From Burkholderia catarinensis (GTDB lineage: Bacteria; Pseudomonadota; Gammaproteobacteria; Burkholderiales; Burkholderiaceae), in assembly GCF_001883705.2 (NCBI RefSeq), contig NZ_MDEQ02000016.1, positions 115,251 to 179,250 on the forward strand: DNA of 64,000 bases, given 5' to 3'. This document shows, in pieces, positions 45,231 through 53,144 of this stretch (the first letter of the stretch is position 1; every line of letters begins with the position of its first letter). Under the pieces are notes generated by a model. It did no database searches and was not told the DNA's origin. It saw nothing but the letters and a program-made list of their open reading frames with translations. The translations under genes and the position numbers were made by a program.

Positions 45231-48200
45231 TCACGCCGACGGCGGATTCGCCGCGCGCCGCTGGAGCGCGCCGCGCGCGAGGTCTGCCGCGCCGGACAGC
45301 AGCGGCTCGCATGACGCCAGGTCGCCGCCAAGCACGGCGGCTTGCAGGGTGCCGATCGCGTCGGCCACGCGATGCTCGTGGATCGTCGCGAACGCGCCGC
45401 GCAGCGAATGCAGTTCATGGCGCAGCGTCGGCATATCCTGTTGCGCGAGCGCCGCGCGAATCGCGTCGACCGAGCGCGCGAGGCTGTCTTCCAGCAGCGC
45501 ATGGACGTCCGGCGGCAGCGGGCCTTCTGCCAGGTCGGTGATCGTGCGCCGCACCGACGCCTGCGCGGGCAGCGCATGCGCGTAGCGCCGCACGGTCCGG
45601 TCGATCGTATCGAGCAGCACGGGCTTCACGAGCACCGCGACGATCCCGGCTTCCGCGCAGCGCGCATGCTCGGCCGCGCTCGCATGCGCGGTGATCGCGA
45701 CCACCGGCAGTTCGGGATACTGCGCGCGCAGCACGCGCGCGAGCGTGTAGCCGTCCATGCCCGGCATGTTGAGATCCGTCATCACGAGGTCGTAGCGCGT
45801 GTCCGCGCAGCGCCGCAACGCCGCCGCGCCGTCCTCGGCCGAATCGGCGTCGTAGCCGAGCGTGACGAGCTGGTTCTGCTGCAGCTTGCGGTTGACCGGG
45901 TGATCGTCGACCACGAGCACGCGCGCGGCGAGCGTCGGCAGCGCGGCGTCCGCGTCCGCGTTCGCGTCGGTCGCATCGTGCTGCGCGATCTCCGCGCCGG
46001 TCGCCGCGCGCAACGGCAGCGTGACGACGAACGTGCTGCCGTTCCCCGGCTCGCTCTTCACGTCGACGGTGCCGTGCATCATCTGCGTGAGCTGCTTCGT
46101 CAGCGCGAGCCCGAGCCCGGTGCCGCCGTAGCGGCGCGTGATCGACGTATCGGCCTGCGTGAACGGGCGGAACAGCGCCGCGCGCTGCGCGTCGGTCATC
46201 CCGATGCCCGTGTCGCTGACGCCGATCGCGATCGGCGAATCCGGGTTCGTGTCGTCGCGCAGGTACACCTCCAGCGTGACTTCCCCGTCGTTCGTGAACT
46301 TGAGCGCATTGCCGACCAGGTTCGCGGCGATCTGCCGGATGCGGGTCGGATCGCCGACGTAGCGCGGCGCGAGCGCATCGTCGACGACGATGTCGAACTG
46401 GAGCCGCTTCGCCGTCGCGAGCGGCTCGAACATCGCGCCGGTCTGCCGGATCGTTTCGGCGAGATCGAACGGGATCGCCTCGATCGTCATCTGGCCGGCC
46501 TCGATCTTCGACAGGTCGAGGATGTCGTTGATCAGGTCGAGCAACACCGACGACGCGCCCCCGACCGTTTGCAGGCGCTCGCGCTGCGTGTCGCTGAGCG
46601 GTTCGCGGCCGATCAGCTCGAGATTGCCGAGAATCGCGTTCAGCGGCGTGCGGATCTCGTGGCTCATCGTCGCCAGGAACGCCGATTTCGCGTCGTTCGC
46701 CGCATCCGCCGCACGGCGCGCGTCGTCGAGCTGGCGCTCGATGTTCTTCTGCGACGTGATGTCCGAGAAGTTGCAGAGCACGACGTCCGCATCGTGGTAG
46801 CGCGTGCGGACGAGATTGACGAGCAGGTCGATCGCATCGCCTTCGGCAGTGGGCAGCGACACGAGCAGATCCGGCTGCACGGCGGCCGCGCGCGGCGAGC
46901 GATCGAGGCGGCCGAGCATCCGCGCGGCGAGCGACGGGCCGGCCGCCGCACGTGCGTCGTAGGCCCGCATCGTGTCGTTCTGCAGCAGCACCGAGCCGTC
47001 GGCGAGCGACAGCAGTGCGATGCCGGACGGCGCGGCCTCCACGATCGTGCGGTTCAGGTTCTCGCTTTCGACGACGCGCCGCGTGCGCGCATCGTCCGGC
47101 TTCAGCACCTTGCGATCGAACAGCACGAGCATCGTCCACACGAGCGCGATCACGGCCAGCATGACGGCGGTGTACAGGCCGGCGCGCACGGCGAGGGTGG
47201 CGATCAGCACGCGCAGCGGAAATGCCTGCACGAGCGTCCAGTCGGTGTCAGCGAGGGGCTGGCTCAGCGCGAACAACCGTTCGTCGTAGCCGGCCCGCGT
47301 GCCGTTGCGCTGCGCCGTGGCGCGCGCCCCGATACGCGCGAGCGTCGCGGCCGCCGCCGTGTCGTTTGCCGCGGCGCCGACCCGCAGCAGCACGTCTCCG
47401 CGCCGGTTCACGATGACGGCGGCGCTGGCCGGGTCGTCCGTTTCAAGCCGCGCGCGCAGCACGTCGACCGGCAAGGTCGACACGATCACTTCGAGCGGGA
47501 CGGTGTCGTCGTATGCGGCTCCGACGAGCCGGAATACGTCGCGCCGCTGGACCGGATCGTAGACGGGCGCCAGCCACGAAAACTGCCGTGGCGCGGGCAT
47601 CTCGATATCGGCCGCGACTTTCGCGAGCAGTGCCGATGCGTGGCCGGGTGCGGCGGCGGCCGGCACGGCGTCGGGCGCGGGCTCCGGAATGACCATCGCG
47701 AAGCGGCGATCGGGGCTGAACACGTAACCGGCCGCGGGCCGGTCGGTGTGCTGCTTCGCGACGAACGCGCCGACGCGGTAGCTCGCGTCGCTCGCCATCG
47801 CCAGATAGCGCGCATACGTGGCGGCGGGGCGCGCGGCCGTCAGGTCGGCGAGCACGAGCATCGCCGGGAAGCGCGGGTTGCCGCGCAGTACGAGCCGGCC
47901 CTGCTCGCGGGCCAGCGCGGCGACCAGCGCGGGGTCGACCGCACGCGCGTGCCACACGCCTTCGTCGTGCGAGATGAGGGAATCCATGCCCGCCTGGCGC
48001 ATCTTGAATTCGAACTGGGTGAGGAAATGGCGCACCGCGAACGCCGTGTAGCGCTCCTGGATCGCGTCCCTCGCGATCGCATAGAGCATCAGGCCGCTGG
48101 CGAGCAGGATCGCGACGGTGACGGCCATGCCACCGCCATACAGCAGCGCGCGCCGATGGCGACCGACCTGCATGCGTGCCGGGCGCGGACTGTCCGGGCT

Positions 48201-48251
48201 CGGACTGCCGGCGGCGGGACGTGATCGGTCGGATGCGGCGCGGTTGTCCAT
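45231..48251 (-). CDS. Hybrid sensor histidine kinase with receiver and HPt domains (kinase 2)
   Basis: This 1006-residue kinase has the same layout as kinase 1: TM1 about 36-60, periplasmic sensor 61-345, TM2 about 352-378, PAS-like 395-502, HisKA with His531 (FLATMSHEIRTPLNAILGN), ATPase (NLVGNALKF, SDTGIGM, YGGTGLGLAL), receiver with Asp826 (MTDLNMPGMDGY) and Lys876, HPt with His948 (ELHSLRGAF). The periplasmic sensors of the two kinases are poorly alike, so they probably sense different signals. From memory, a B. cenocepacia hybrid kinase beside autotransporter genes (BCAM0227) has been linked to the fatty-acid signal BDSF; this may be its counterpart, unverified. ATG 48251. Confidence 0.95.
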   Translation of the reverse strand: MDNRAASDRSRPAAGSPSPDSPRPARMQVGRHRRALLYGGGMAVTVAILLASGLMLYAIARDAIQERYTAFAVRHFLTQFEFKMRQAGMDSLISHDEGVWHARAVDPALVAALAREQGRLVLRGNPRFPAMLVLADLTAARPAATYARYLAMASDASYRVGAFVAKQHTDRPAAGYVFSPDRRFAMVIPEPAPDAVPAAAAPGHASALLAKVAADIEMPAPRQFSWLAPVYDPVQRRDVFRLVGAAYDDTVPLEVIVSTLPVDVLRARLETDDPASAAVIVNRRGDVLLRVGAAANDTAAAATLARIGARATAQRNGTRAGYDERLFALSQPLADTDWTLVQAFPLRVLIATLAVRAGLYTAVMLAVIALVWTMLVLFDRKVLKPDDARTRRVVESENLNRTIVEAAPSGIALLSLADGSVLLQNDTMRAYDARAAAGPSLAARMLGRLDRSPRAAAVQPDLLVSLPTAEGDAIDLLVNLVRTRYHDADVVLCNFSDITSQKNIERQLDDARRAADAANDAKSAFLATMSHEIRTPLNAILGNLELIGREPLSDTQRERLQTVGGASSVLLDLINDILDLSKIEAGQMTIEAIPFDLAETIRQTGAMFEPLATAKRLQFDIVVDDALAPRYVGDPTRIRQIAANLVGNALKFTNDGEVTLEVYLRDDTNPDSPIAIGVSDTGIGMTDAQRAALFRPFTQADTSITRRYGGTGLGLALTKQLTQMMHGTVDVKSEPGNGSTFVVTLPLRAATGAEIAQHDATDANADADAALPTLAARVLVVDDHPVNRKLQQNQLVTLGYDADSAEDGAAALRRCADTRYDLVMTDLNMPGMDGYTLARVLRAQYPELPVVAITAHASAAEHARCAEAGIVAVLVKPVLLDTIDRTVRRYAHALPAQASVRRTITDLAEGPLPPDVHALLEDSLARSVDAIRAALAQQDMPTLRHELHSLRGAFATIHEHRVADAIGTLQAAVLGGDLASCEPLLSGAADLARGALQRRAANPPSA

Positions 48252-48426
48252 CGACGAATGGAGAGGGGGCCCAAGGTTCCGACATGATAATGGAGACTGA
48301 TCCCCTCGCGAGCCGGCATGGGCGCGAACCGACCGGCGTGCCGGATTATCGGCTCCGTCACGTGCCGGCCGGTGCCGCCGTCGTGCACGCGCGGCGCGCG
48401 CCGCGCGCTGCCGGCGCGACCCCGCG

Positions 48427-49203
48427 TCAGGTGACGTCGACGGTCTCGCCCGGATCGCACAGGACGAGCCGGTAGCCGAAGCCGTATATCGTCATCAGCC
48501 GCACGCCGTGCCGCCCGTCGAGCTCGAGGCGGTCGCGCAGATAGGCGACGTGCGTATCGAGCCGCCGGCTCGTGGTTGCGACGAGCGAACCCCAGACGAG
48601 CTGGCTGACATCCATGCGGCCGAGATTCCGTCCGATGTTCATGAAGAACACGGACGCGATCTGGAAATGTTTTTCGGTGAGCGCGTGTTCGCGGCCGCTG
48701 ACCCGGATCGTGCGCGTCGCCTCATCGAAGTCGAACGGGCCGAGCCGCCAGCGTCGATGGTGCGTCGTCCGGTAATGGGACCATCTGAGCCACGTCGAGA
48801 TCGACGTGATCAGCGCCTGGGCCGGCGCCCGGTACGGCAGGTGCTCGTTGGTGCCCGCGGCGAAGCAGGCGCTTTGCGCGTCGGGCGTATCGACCTGGCT
48901 GACGGAAACGATCGGCGCGGTATCGGCAAAGCGCTCGCGCAGCGCGCGAATCGCGTTGACGGTGCGGCAACAGGCCGATTCGCACTGGACGACGAACAGA
49001 TCGAACGGACGTGTGTCGCAGACCGACATCAGGTCGGGCAGATACTCGAATCGCGACGGCCGGTAGCCGGCCCTTCTCAGGATGTCGTCGATCCGGAGGC
49101 GATCGTAGCCGTGTCCCGCGCGGCGCAGCCGGTCGTCGAATACGCCATGCGACGGATGATCGATCGTCAGGATCGCGATCGAGAGTTGGGACGTGTCAGC
49201 CAC
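48427..49203 (-). CDS. Winged-helix (OmpR-type) regulator with a degenerate receiver
   Basis: This is a protein of about 258 residues. The C-terminal wHTH (WRLGPFDFDEATRTIRVSGREHALTEKHFQIASVFFMNIG...RLDTHVAYLRDRL...IYGFGYRLV) is a normal OmpR/PhoB DNA-binding domain. The N-terminal part has receiver length, but the acceptor Asp position reads FDLFVVQC (Gln), and the Lys position reads HLPYRAP (Tyr), so it cannot be phosphorylated in the usual way. Upstream of kinase 2 on the same strand after 175 bp. The start is uncertain: GTG 49203 is chosen because the longer frame from ATG 49302 would pass through an intrinsic terminator; neither has a good Shine-Dalgarno. Confidence 0.8.
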   Translation of the reverse strand: MADTSQLSIAILTIDHPSHGVFDDRLRRAGHGYDRLRIDDILRRAGYRPSRFEYLPDLMSVCDTRPFDLFVVQCESACCRTVNAIRALRERFADTAPIVSVSQVDTPDAQSACFAAGTNEHLPYRAPAQALITSISTWLRWSHYRTTHHRRWRLGPFDFDEATRTIRVSGREHALTEKHFQIASVFFMNIGRNLGRMDVSQLVWGSLVATTSRRLDTHVAYLRDRLELDGRHGVRLMTIYGFGYRLVLCDPGETVDVT

Positions 49204-49236
49204 GATGCGTATCTGCCGGGCGGGGCGGCATCTCTC

Positions 49237-49264
49237 AAAAAAAGATCCCGCCGGAGCGGCGGGA
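49237..49264 (-). terminator. Intrinsic terminator upstream of the winged-helix gene
   Basis: On the minus strand an 8-bp stem (TCCCGCCG and complement, 49246-49264, three-base loop) is followed after two bases by seven T (49243-49237). It lies 34 bp before the GTG start. Confidence 0.82.
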
Positions 49265-49314
49265 CAAAACCAACTATGGAAGCCGGAGCCCGCATCAAGC
49301 ATGCAGACGTCGGC
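49237..49314 (-). ncRNA. Candidate small RNA 2 or terminated leader, about 78 nt
   Basis: Predicted from the box promoter (start near 49314) to the intrinsic terminator. It could be a free small RNA or an attenuator that limits read-through into the winged-helix gene. Its body is unlike candidates 1 and 3. Confidence 0.5.
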
Positions 49315-49320
49315 AAAATC

Positions 49321-49363
49321 ATTGTCGTTGCTTTGTGATGGCGAGGGAATCGGCCCAGTCCGA
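49321..49363 (-). promoter_or_regulatory. Box-dependent promoter of candidate small RNA 2
   Basis: Minus strand: box TCGGACTGGGCCGA (49363-49350), exactly 23 nt, then GACAAT (49326-49321), within the octamer CGACAATG also found at 23.6 kb. The plus-strand side of 49364-49673 shows no clear promoter for the kinase gene that follows. Confidence 0.55.
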
Positions 49364-49673
49364 TAATGCGGCGGCGCGCACCGGGTGTGCCGGCGATCGT
49401 GCGGGAGACGGCGCATGCGGCCGGCGATCGCATCTTTGGGACCATGCCTACTGTTTTTGCGGGCCTTATGGGACCACGGGCAGCGCCGCGCGCGGACAAT
49501 GACCCGCCGGCGGCCGGGCATGGCCGCGTCGCCGCAATGCCGCATCAGGCGGCCGCACCGGCCTTCGCGCGATCCGGCCCGTACCATCCGTTGGCTTCGC
49601 GGCCCGCGTTGCTTCGCGCGTTGCACGGTGCCTCGCATGCCATTCGCCCTATCGTTCCGTACTGCCATCGATC

Positions 49674-51104
49674 TTGAAACCGTCCGTCCGCATCGTCGCG
49701 CTTGCCGCGTGGCTCGCCCTCAGCCTGGCCGGCACCGCGTTCGTCGTGTCGCGATCCGTCGCCGACGCCTACGACCGCTTCTTTCAGGATTCGAGCATCG
49801 CGATCCGCCTGCTCGGCCAGAAGGCCGCGCAGCACGAGGCGATTCTCGCGACGCTCGGCGCGTCGTCGCTGACGGCGCCGCCCGCGCACATGCTCGACAG
49901 CCTGCGCGAACGCATGCCGCAGCTCGACGGGCTCGCCTACTGGCGGCGCGGCGCGGGCTGGCAGGCCGGCGGCGGCCCGGTGCCCGCGGCGACGCCCCGG
50001 CAGCGGCCCGGGGAGCCCTTCGTGCTGGCGTTCGACGGCCCCGCCGCGTACTGGCTCGTTGCCGATACGGGCTGGGCCGTGCGCGTCGATCCACGGCGGA
50101 TGTTCCAGCCGGGCGACTGGCCCGCGTCGATTTCGTCGGCGGCGCTGGCGCTGCGCGACCGCCGTGTCGACCTGCTGCAACGCGAACCCGGCGACACGCA
50201 GCCGGGCTGGACGATGCGGCTCGAGAAACACCTGCCCGCGCAACCGCAGGCGTTCGTGCTGCACACGACGCGCACGCTGACGCCCGCCGATCTGCCGTGG
50301 CTGCCGATCGCGCTGTGGAATGCCGTCGCGGCGCTGCTCGTCGCGGGCGCGCTCGGCGCGTGGCGGCTGCGCGAGGCGCGCCGCCGCGAGGATGCGCGGG
50401 CGCGGCTCGACCGCTTCGGCCGGCTCGACACGTTCGGCGAGATGGCGGCCGGGCTTGCGCACGAGCTGAACCAGCCGCTGACCGCGATCGTCAGCCATAC
50501 GCGCGCGGCCGAGCGGCTGCTCGACCAGCCCGCCGAACGCGACAGCGTGCGCCGTGCGCTGCAGACGAGCGTCGCGCAGGCCAAGCGCGCGGCGGCGATC
50601 CTCGACCGGATGCGCGCGGCCGTCACGTCCGCGTGCGGCGGCGAGCGGCGCGCGCTCGATCCCGACGCGGTGATGAACGTGCTGCTGTTCCTGTACCGCG
50701 ACGAATGCGCGCGCGAGCACATCGCGCTTGCCTGGCACAACGCGGCGCCGCGCACGCGGCCGTTCGCCGAACCGATCGCGGTCGAGCAGATCCTGCACAA
50801 CCTGATCCAGAACGCGCGCGACGCGCTGGCCGGCGCGCCGCGCGGCGAGATCCGCATCGGCGGCGCGCGCGAAGGCCGGCATTACCGCTTCAGCGTCGTC
50901 GACAACGGCCCCGGCGTGCCGGAAGACGCGCTGCCGCACCTGTTCGAACCGTTTTTCACGACGCGCGCGCGGGGGCTCGGCCTCGGGCTGCCGCTGTGCG
51001 ACACGCTCGCGCAGCGGCAGGACGGCACGCTGACGGTGCGCAACCTGCCGTCCGGCGGCGTCGAAGCTGCGTTGCTGTTGCCGCTGGCGGAGGAAGCAGC
51101 ATGA
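49674..51104 (+). CDS. Sensor histidine kinase, DctB/FixL-like HisKA type
   Basis: This is a kinase of about 476 residues. TM1 (about 5-25) and TM2 (about 215-235) bracket a periplasmic sensor of roughly 190 residues. The HisKA motif MAAGLAHELNQPLTAIVSHTRAAERLL is the type found in DctB/FixL/TtrS, and the ATPase has NLIQNARDAL, DNGPGVP and RGLGLGLPLC. The start is TTG 49674 with no clear Shine-Dalgarno; no ATG or GTG is available in frame nearby, so the N-terminus is uncertain. It overlaps the FixJ-type regulator gene by four bases (ATGA). The signal is unknown. Confidence 0.88.
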   Translation: MKPSVRIVALAAWLALSLAGTAFVVSRSVADAYDRFFQDSSIAIRLLGQKAAQHEAILATLGASSLTAPPAHMLDSLRERMPQLDGLAYWRRGAGWQAGGGPVPAATPRQRPGEPFVLAFDGPAAYWLVADTGWAVRVDPRRMFQPGDWPASISSAALALRDRRVDLLQREPGDTQPGWTMRLEKHLPAQPQAFVLHTTRTLTPADLPWLPIALWNAVAALLVAGALGAWRLREARRREDARARLDRFGRLDTFGEMAAGLAHELNQPLTAIVSHTRAAERLLDQPAERDSVRRALQTSVAQAKRAAAILDRMRAAVTSACGGERRALDPDAVMNVLLFLYRDECAREHIALAWHNAAPRTRPFAEPIAVEQILHNLIQNARDALAGAPRGEIRIGGAREGRHYRFSVVDNGPGVPEDALPHLFEPFFTTRARGLGLGLPLCDTLAQRQDGTLTVRNLPSGGVEAALLLPLAEEAA

Positions 51105-51748
51105 ACCAACCGCTTCATTGCGCTCCCGCCGGATCGGTCGTTGCGATCGTCGACGACGACGAAGCCGTGCGCGACGGCCTGGCGCTGCTGCTGCGCACGG
51201 TCGGCTTGCCGACCCGTTGCTACGCGGATGCGCAGGCGTTCCTGGCCGACGCCGGCCACGCGGCGCTCGGCTGCGTGCTGCTGGACATCCGGATGCCCGC
51301 CATGAGCGGGCTCGACGCGCTCGACGAACTGCGCGCGCGGCGCGACCTGCCGGTGATCATGATGACGGGGCACGGCAACGTCGATGCGTGCCGGCGCGCG
51401 TTCAAGCGCGGCGCGCTCGATTTCCTGCGCAAGCCGGTGGACGACGACGAGCTGATCGACGCGGTCCAGCAGGCGATCCGCCGGCACGCGGCGCAGCGCG
51501 AGCAGGGCGGGCACGGCTGCGCGGACCCGGCGCGCGCGGCACGCGTCGCGACGCTGAGCGCGCGCGAACGGGAAGTGCTCGACGGCATCGTGCGCGGCTG
51601 GAGCAACAAGGAGATCGCGCGCGCGCTCGGGCTGTCGCCGCGCACGGTCGAGACTTATCGCGCGAACGTGTTCGACAAGCTGCAGGTGGCCTCGCTCGTC
51701 GAGCTGGTGCGCGACTACGCGGCATTCGCGGGCGGCTTGCCGTCGTAG
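51101..51748 (+). CDS. FixJ-family response regulator
   Basis: This is a 215-residue regulator: receiver with VAIVDDDEAVRDGL, acceptor Asp62 in VLLDIRMPAMSG and Lys in DFLRKPVDDDEL (the FixJ-type KPV/KPF), then a LuxR HTH (LSAREREVLDGIVRGWSNKEIARALGLSPRTVETYRANVFDKL). It should be phosphorylated by the kinase whose stop overlaps its ATG (51101). A perfect palindrome starts 3 bp after its stop, in front of the outer-membrane protein gene, the likely target. Confidence 0.94.
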   Translation: MNQPLHCAPAGSVVAIVDDDEAVRDGLALLLRTVGLPTRCYADAQAFLADAGHAALGCVLLDIRMPAMSGLDALDELRARRDLPVIMMTGHGNVDACRRAFKRGALDFLRKPVDDDELIDAVQQAIRRHAAQREQGGHGCADPARAARVATLSAREREVLDGIVRGWSNKEIARALGLSPRTVETYRANVFDKLQVASLVELVRDYAAFAGGLPS

Positions 51749-51750
51749 AG

Positions 51751-51792
51751 CCTCCGTAGCGCTACGGAGGCGCAACCCGTAGGCGAACGGGT
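51751..51792 (+). promoter_or_regulatory. Palindromes between the FixJ-type regulator and the barrel gene
   Basis: A perfect 20-bp palindrome (51751-51770, half CCTCCGTAGC) is followed by a second inverted repeat, AACCCGT-6 nt-ACGGGTT (51774-51793). CCGTAG/CTACGG elements recur here, as expected for an operator; the first palindrome could also be a weak terminator, but no T run follows. Confidence 0.5.
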
Positions 51793-51862
51793 TCAACGTT
51801 CGCGGCGCGATTCCTACGATGACGGCTTCTTCGACGTTCATCGACAAGGACACGCATTCATC

Positions 51863-52573
51863 ATGATCAAGCGCTTTGCTTTGCCTTCCACGCTCGCACT
51901 GTTGTTCTCGGGCACGGCGTTCGCCGATGCGCTCGCACCGGAAACGAAAAAATCCGACGTGAGCGACGCCGGCTACTACGCGACCGGCCGTATCGTCGGC
52001 GCGTTCGACAACGCGGTGAACATGGAACTGACGAGCCCGCGCGTCGCGAGCCGCGTCGGCGGCCCCGAGACCGGGTCGAACCTCACCGGCTCGCTCGGCC
52101 TCGGCTACCAGTTCGGCAACGGCTGGCGCGCGGAAGGCGAATACGTGTTCAAGCGCACCAACAACTTCACCAGCTACTGGGCGCCGTTCGACGCGAACGC
52201 GAACGAATTCCACGTGTCGGCACAGCGCCTGATGCTGAACGGTTACAAGGACTTCGACCTCGGCCGCGGCTTCTCCGTGTACGGCACGCTCGGCATCGGC
52301 GTCGCGATCGTGTCGGCCGACGGCTGGCAGACCAACGACACGCGCCGCTTCGCATCGAAGACGCAGACCAACCTCGCGTACTCGGCCGGCGCGGGTGTCA
52401 GCTACGCGATCAACAAGCGTTTCTCGATCGACCTCGGATATCGCTATGTCGACATGGGCAACGTCGAGACGGGCTTCAACACGTTCGCGAACCGCGTCAA
52501 CGCGCGCGACGAGCAACTGAAGTCGAAGCTGTCGTCGAACGAAGTCTTCATCGGCTTGCGCGGCCGCTTCTGA
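51863..52573 (+). CDS. Small outer-membrane beta-barrel protein
   Basis: This is a 236-residue secreted protein with a signal peptide (residues 1-21, cleaved at AFADA). The mature part alternates hydrophobic and polar residues in about eight strands (LTGSLGLGYQFGNGWRAEGEYVF, FSVYGTLGIGVAIVS, FSIDLGYRYVDMGN) and ends in LRGRF with the terminal Phe that the Bam complex recognises. It resembles OmpX/Opa-type 'porin family' barrels. ATG 51863. Its position after the FixJ-type pair and the palindromes suggests control by that regulator. Confidence 0.85.
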   Translation: MIKRFALPSTLALLFSGTAFADALAPETKKSDVSDAGYYATGRIVGAFDNAVNMELTSPRVASRVGGPETGSNLTGSLGLGYQFGNGWRAEGEYVFKRTNNFTSYWAPFDANANEFHVSAQRLMLNGYKDFDLGRGFSVYGTLGIGVAIVSADGWQTNDTRRFASKTQTNLAYSAGAGVSYAINKRFSIDLGYRYVDMGNVETGFNTFANRVNARDEQLKSKLSSNEVFIGLRGRF

Positions 52574-52622
52574 GCGCCCGCTCGCGGCGCGCACGATGGG
52601 CAAGCCCGGGGAGGGGGAAGCG

Positions 52623-52973
52623 ATGAAGGACGTCATCGATACGGGCCGACGCAGGCTCGTGCTCGCGACGGCGACGCTGGCGGGAGGCGCGCTGGCGTCG
52701 GCGCCCGCGTGGGCGGTCGCGGGCCCGGCCGGGCCGGCGTCGCGCGCGCGGCCGGACCTGACGGTCCGCATCGTCGAAATGTTGCATGGCGTCGCGGCCG
52801 ACGGGATGCGGGTCGACCTGTCGCGTGTCGACGGCGAGCGCGACGTGGCGCTGCTCACCGCGACCGTCGATGCGCAGGGCGGAACGGGCGGCGCGCTGCT
52901 GTCGGGCGATGCGTATCGCGCCGGTTCGTACGCGCTGCTGCTGCATGTCGACGCGTACTACCGCGCACGCCGG
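52623..52973 (+). pseudogene. 5-hydroxyisourate hydrolase-like protein, C-terminal part lost
   Basis: It has an N-terminal signal sequence (RRRLVLATATLAGGALASAPAWA, possibly Tat-type) followed by the first two thirds of a transthyretin-like hydroxyisourate hydrolase fold: DLTVRIVEMLHGVAADGMRVDLSRVDG, GGTGGALLSGDAYRAGSYALLLHVDAYYRARR. The essential C-terminal segment with PLL..PY.YSTYRGS is not found at the normal distance. The frame stays open into the next gene (to 54125), so an automatic call may give a 500-residue fusion. ATG 52623 has GGGGGAAG upstream. Without the C-terminus it should be inactive. Confidence 0.6.
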
Positions 52974-52999
52974 GCCGATCGGATGCATCGGCGCGGCGA

Positions 53000-53074
53000 T
53001 AGGACTGGGCCCACTGCGTCCCCGGTTCGATGTAACGCAGTCCGATTTACCGAACACGGCCCGGGAGCGATACT
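53000..53074 (+). promoter_or_regulatory. Two-box promoter of the single-pass membrane protein gene
   Basis: Distal box TAGGACTGGGCCCA (53000-53013), proximal box GTAACGCAGTCCGA (53032-53045, only the right half strong), centres 32 bp apart, exactly 23 nt, then GATACT (53069-53074), 4/6. The start near 53081 leaves a 64-nt leader. Confidence 0.5.
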
Positions 53075-53144
53075 CGACGCCATTCGATCAACTACGGGAG
53101 CACGGATTGCGGCGACAGATGTCGCGCAATGCGTCGTCGACATC

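Noticed and set aside
49437..49450. Box-like TGGGACCATGCCTA before the kinase gene at 49.67 kb
   Set aside because: The right half is poor and the hexamer at 23 nt is CCACGG.
49204..49668. N-terminal extension of the winged-helix protein to ATG 49302 or beyond
   Set aside because: The extension would translate through an intrinsic terminator with T7 and has no homologous sequence pattern.
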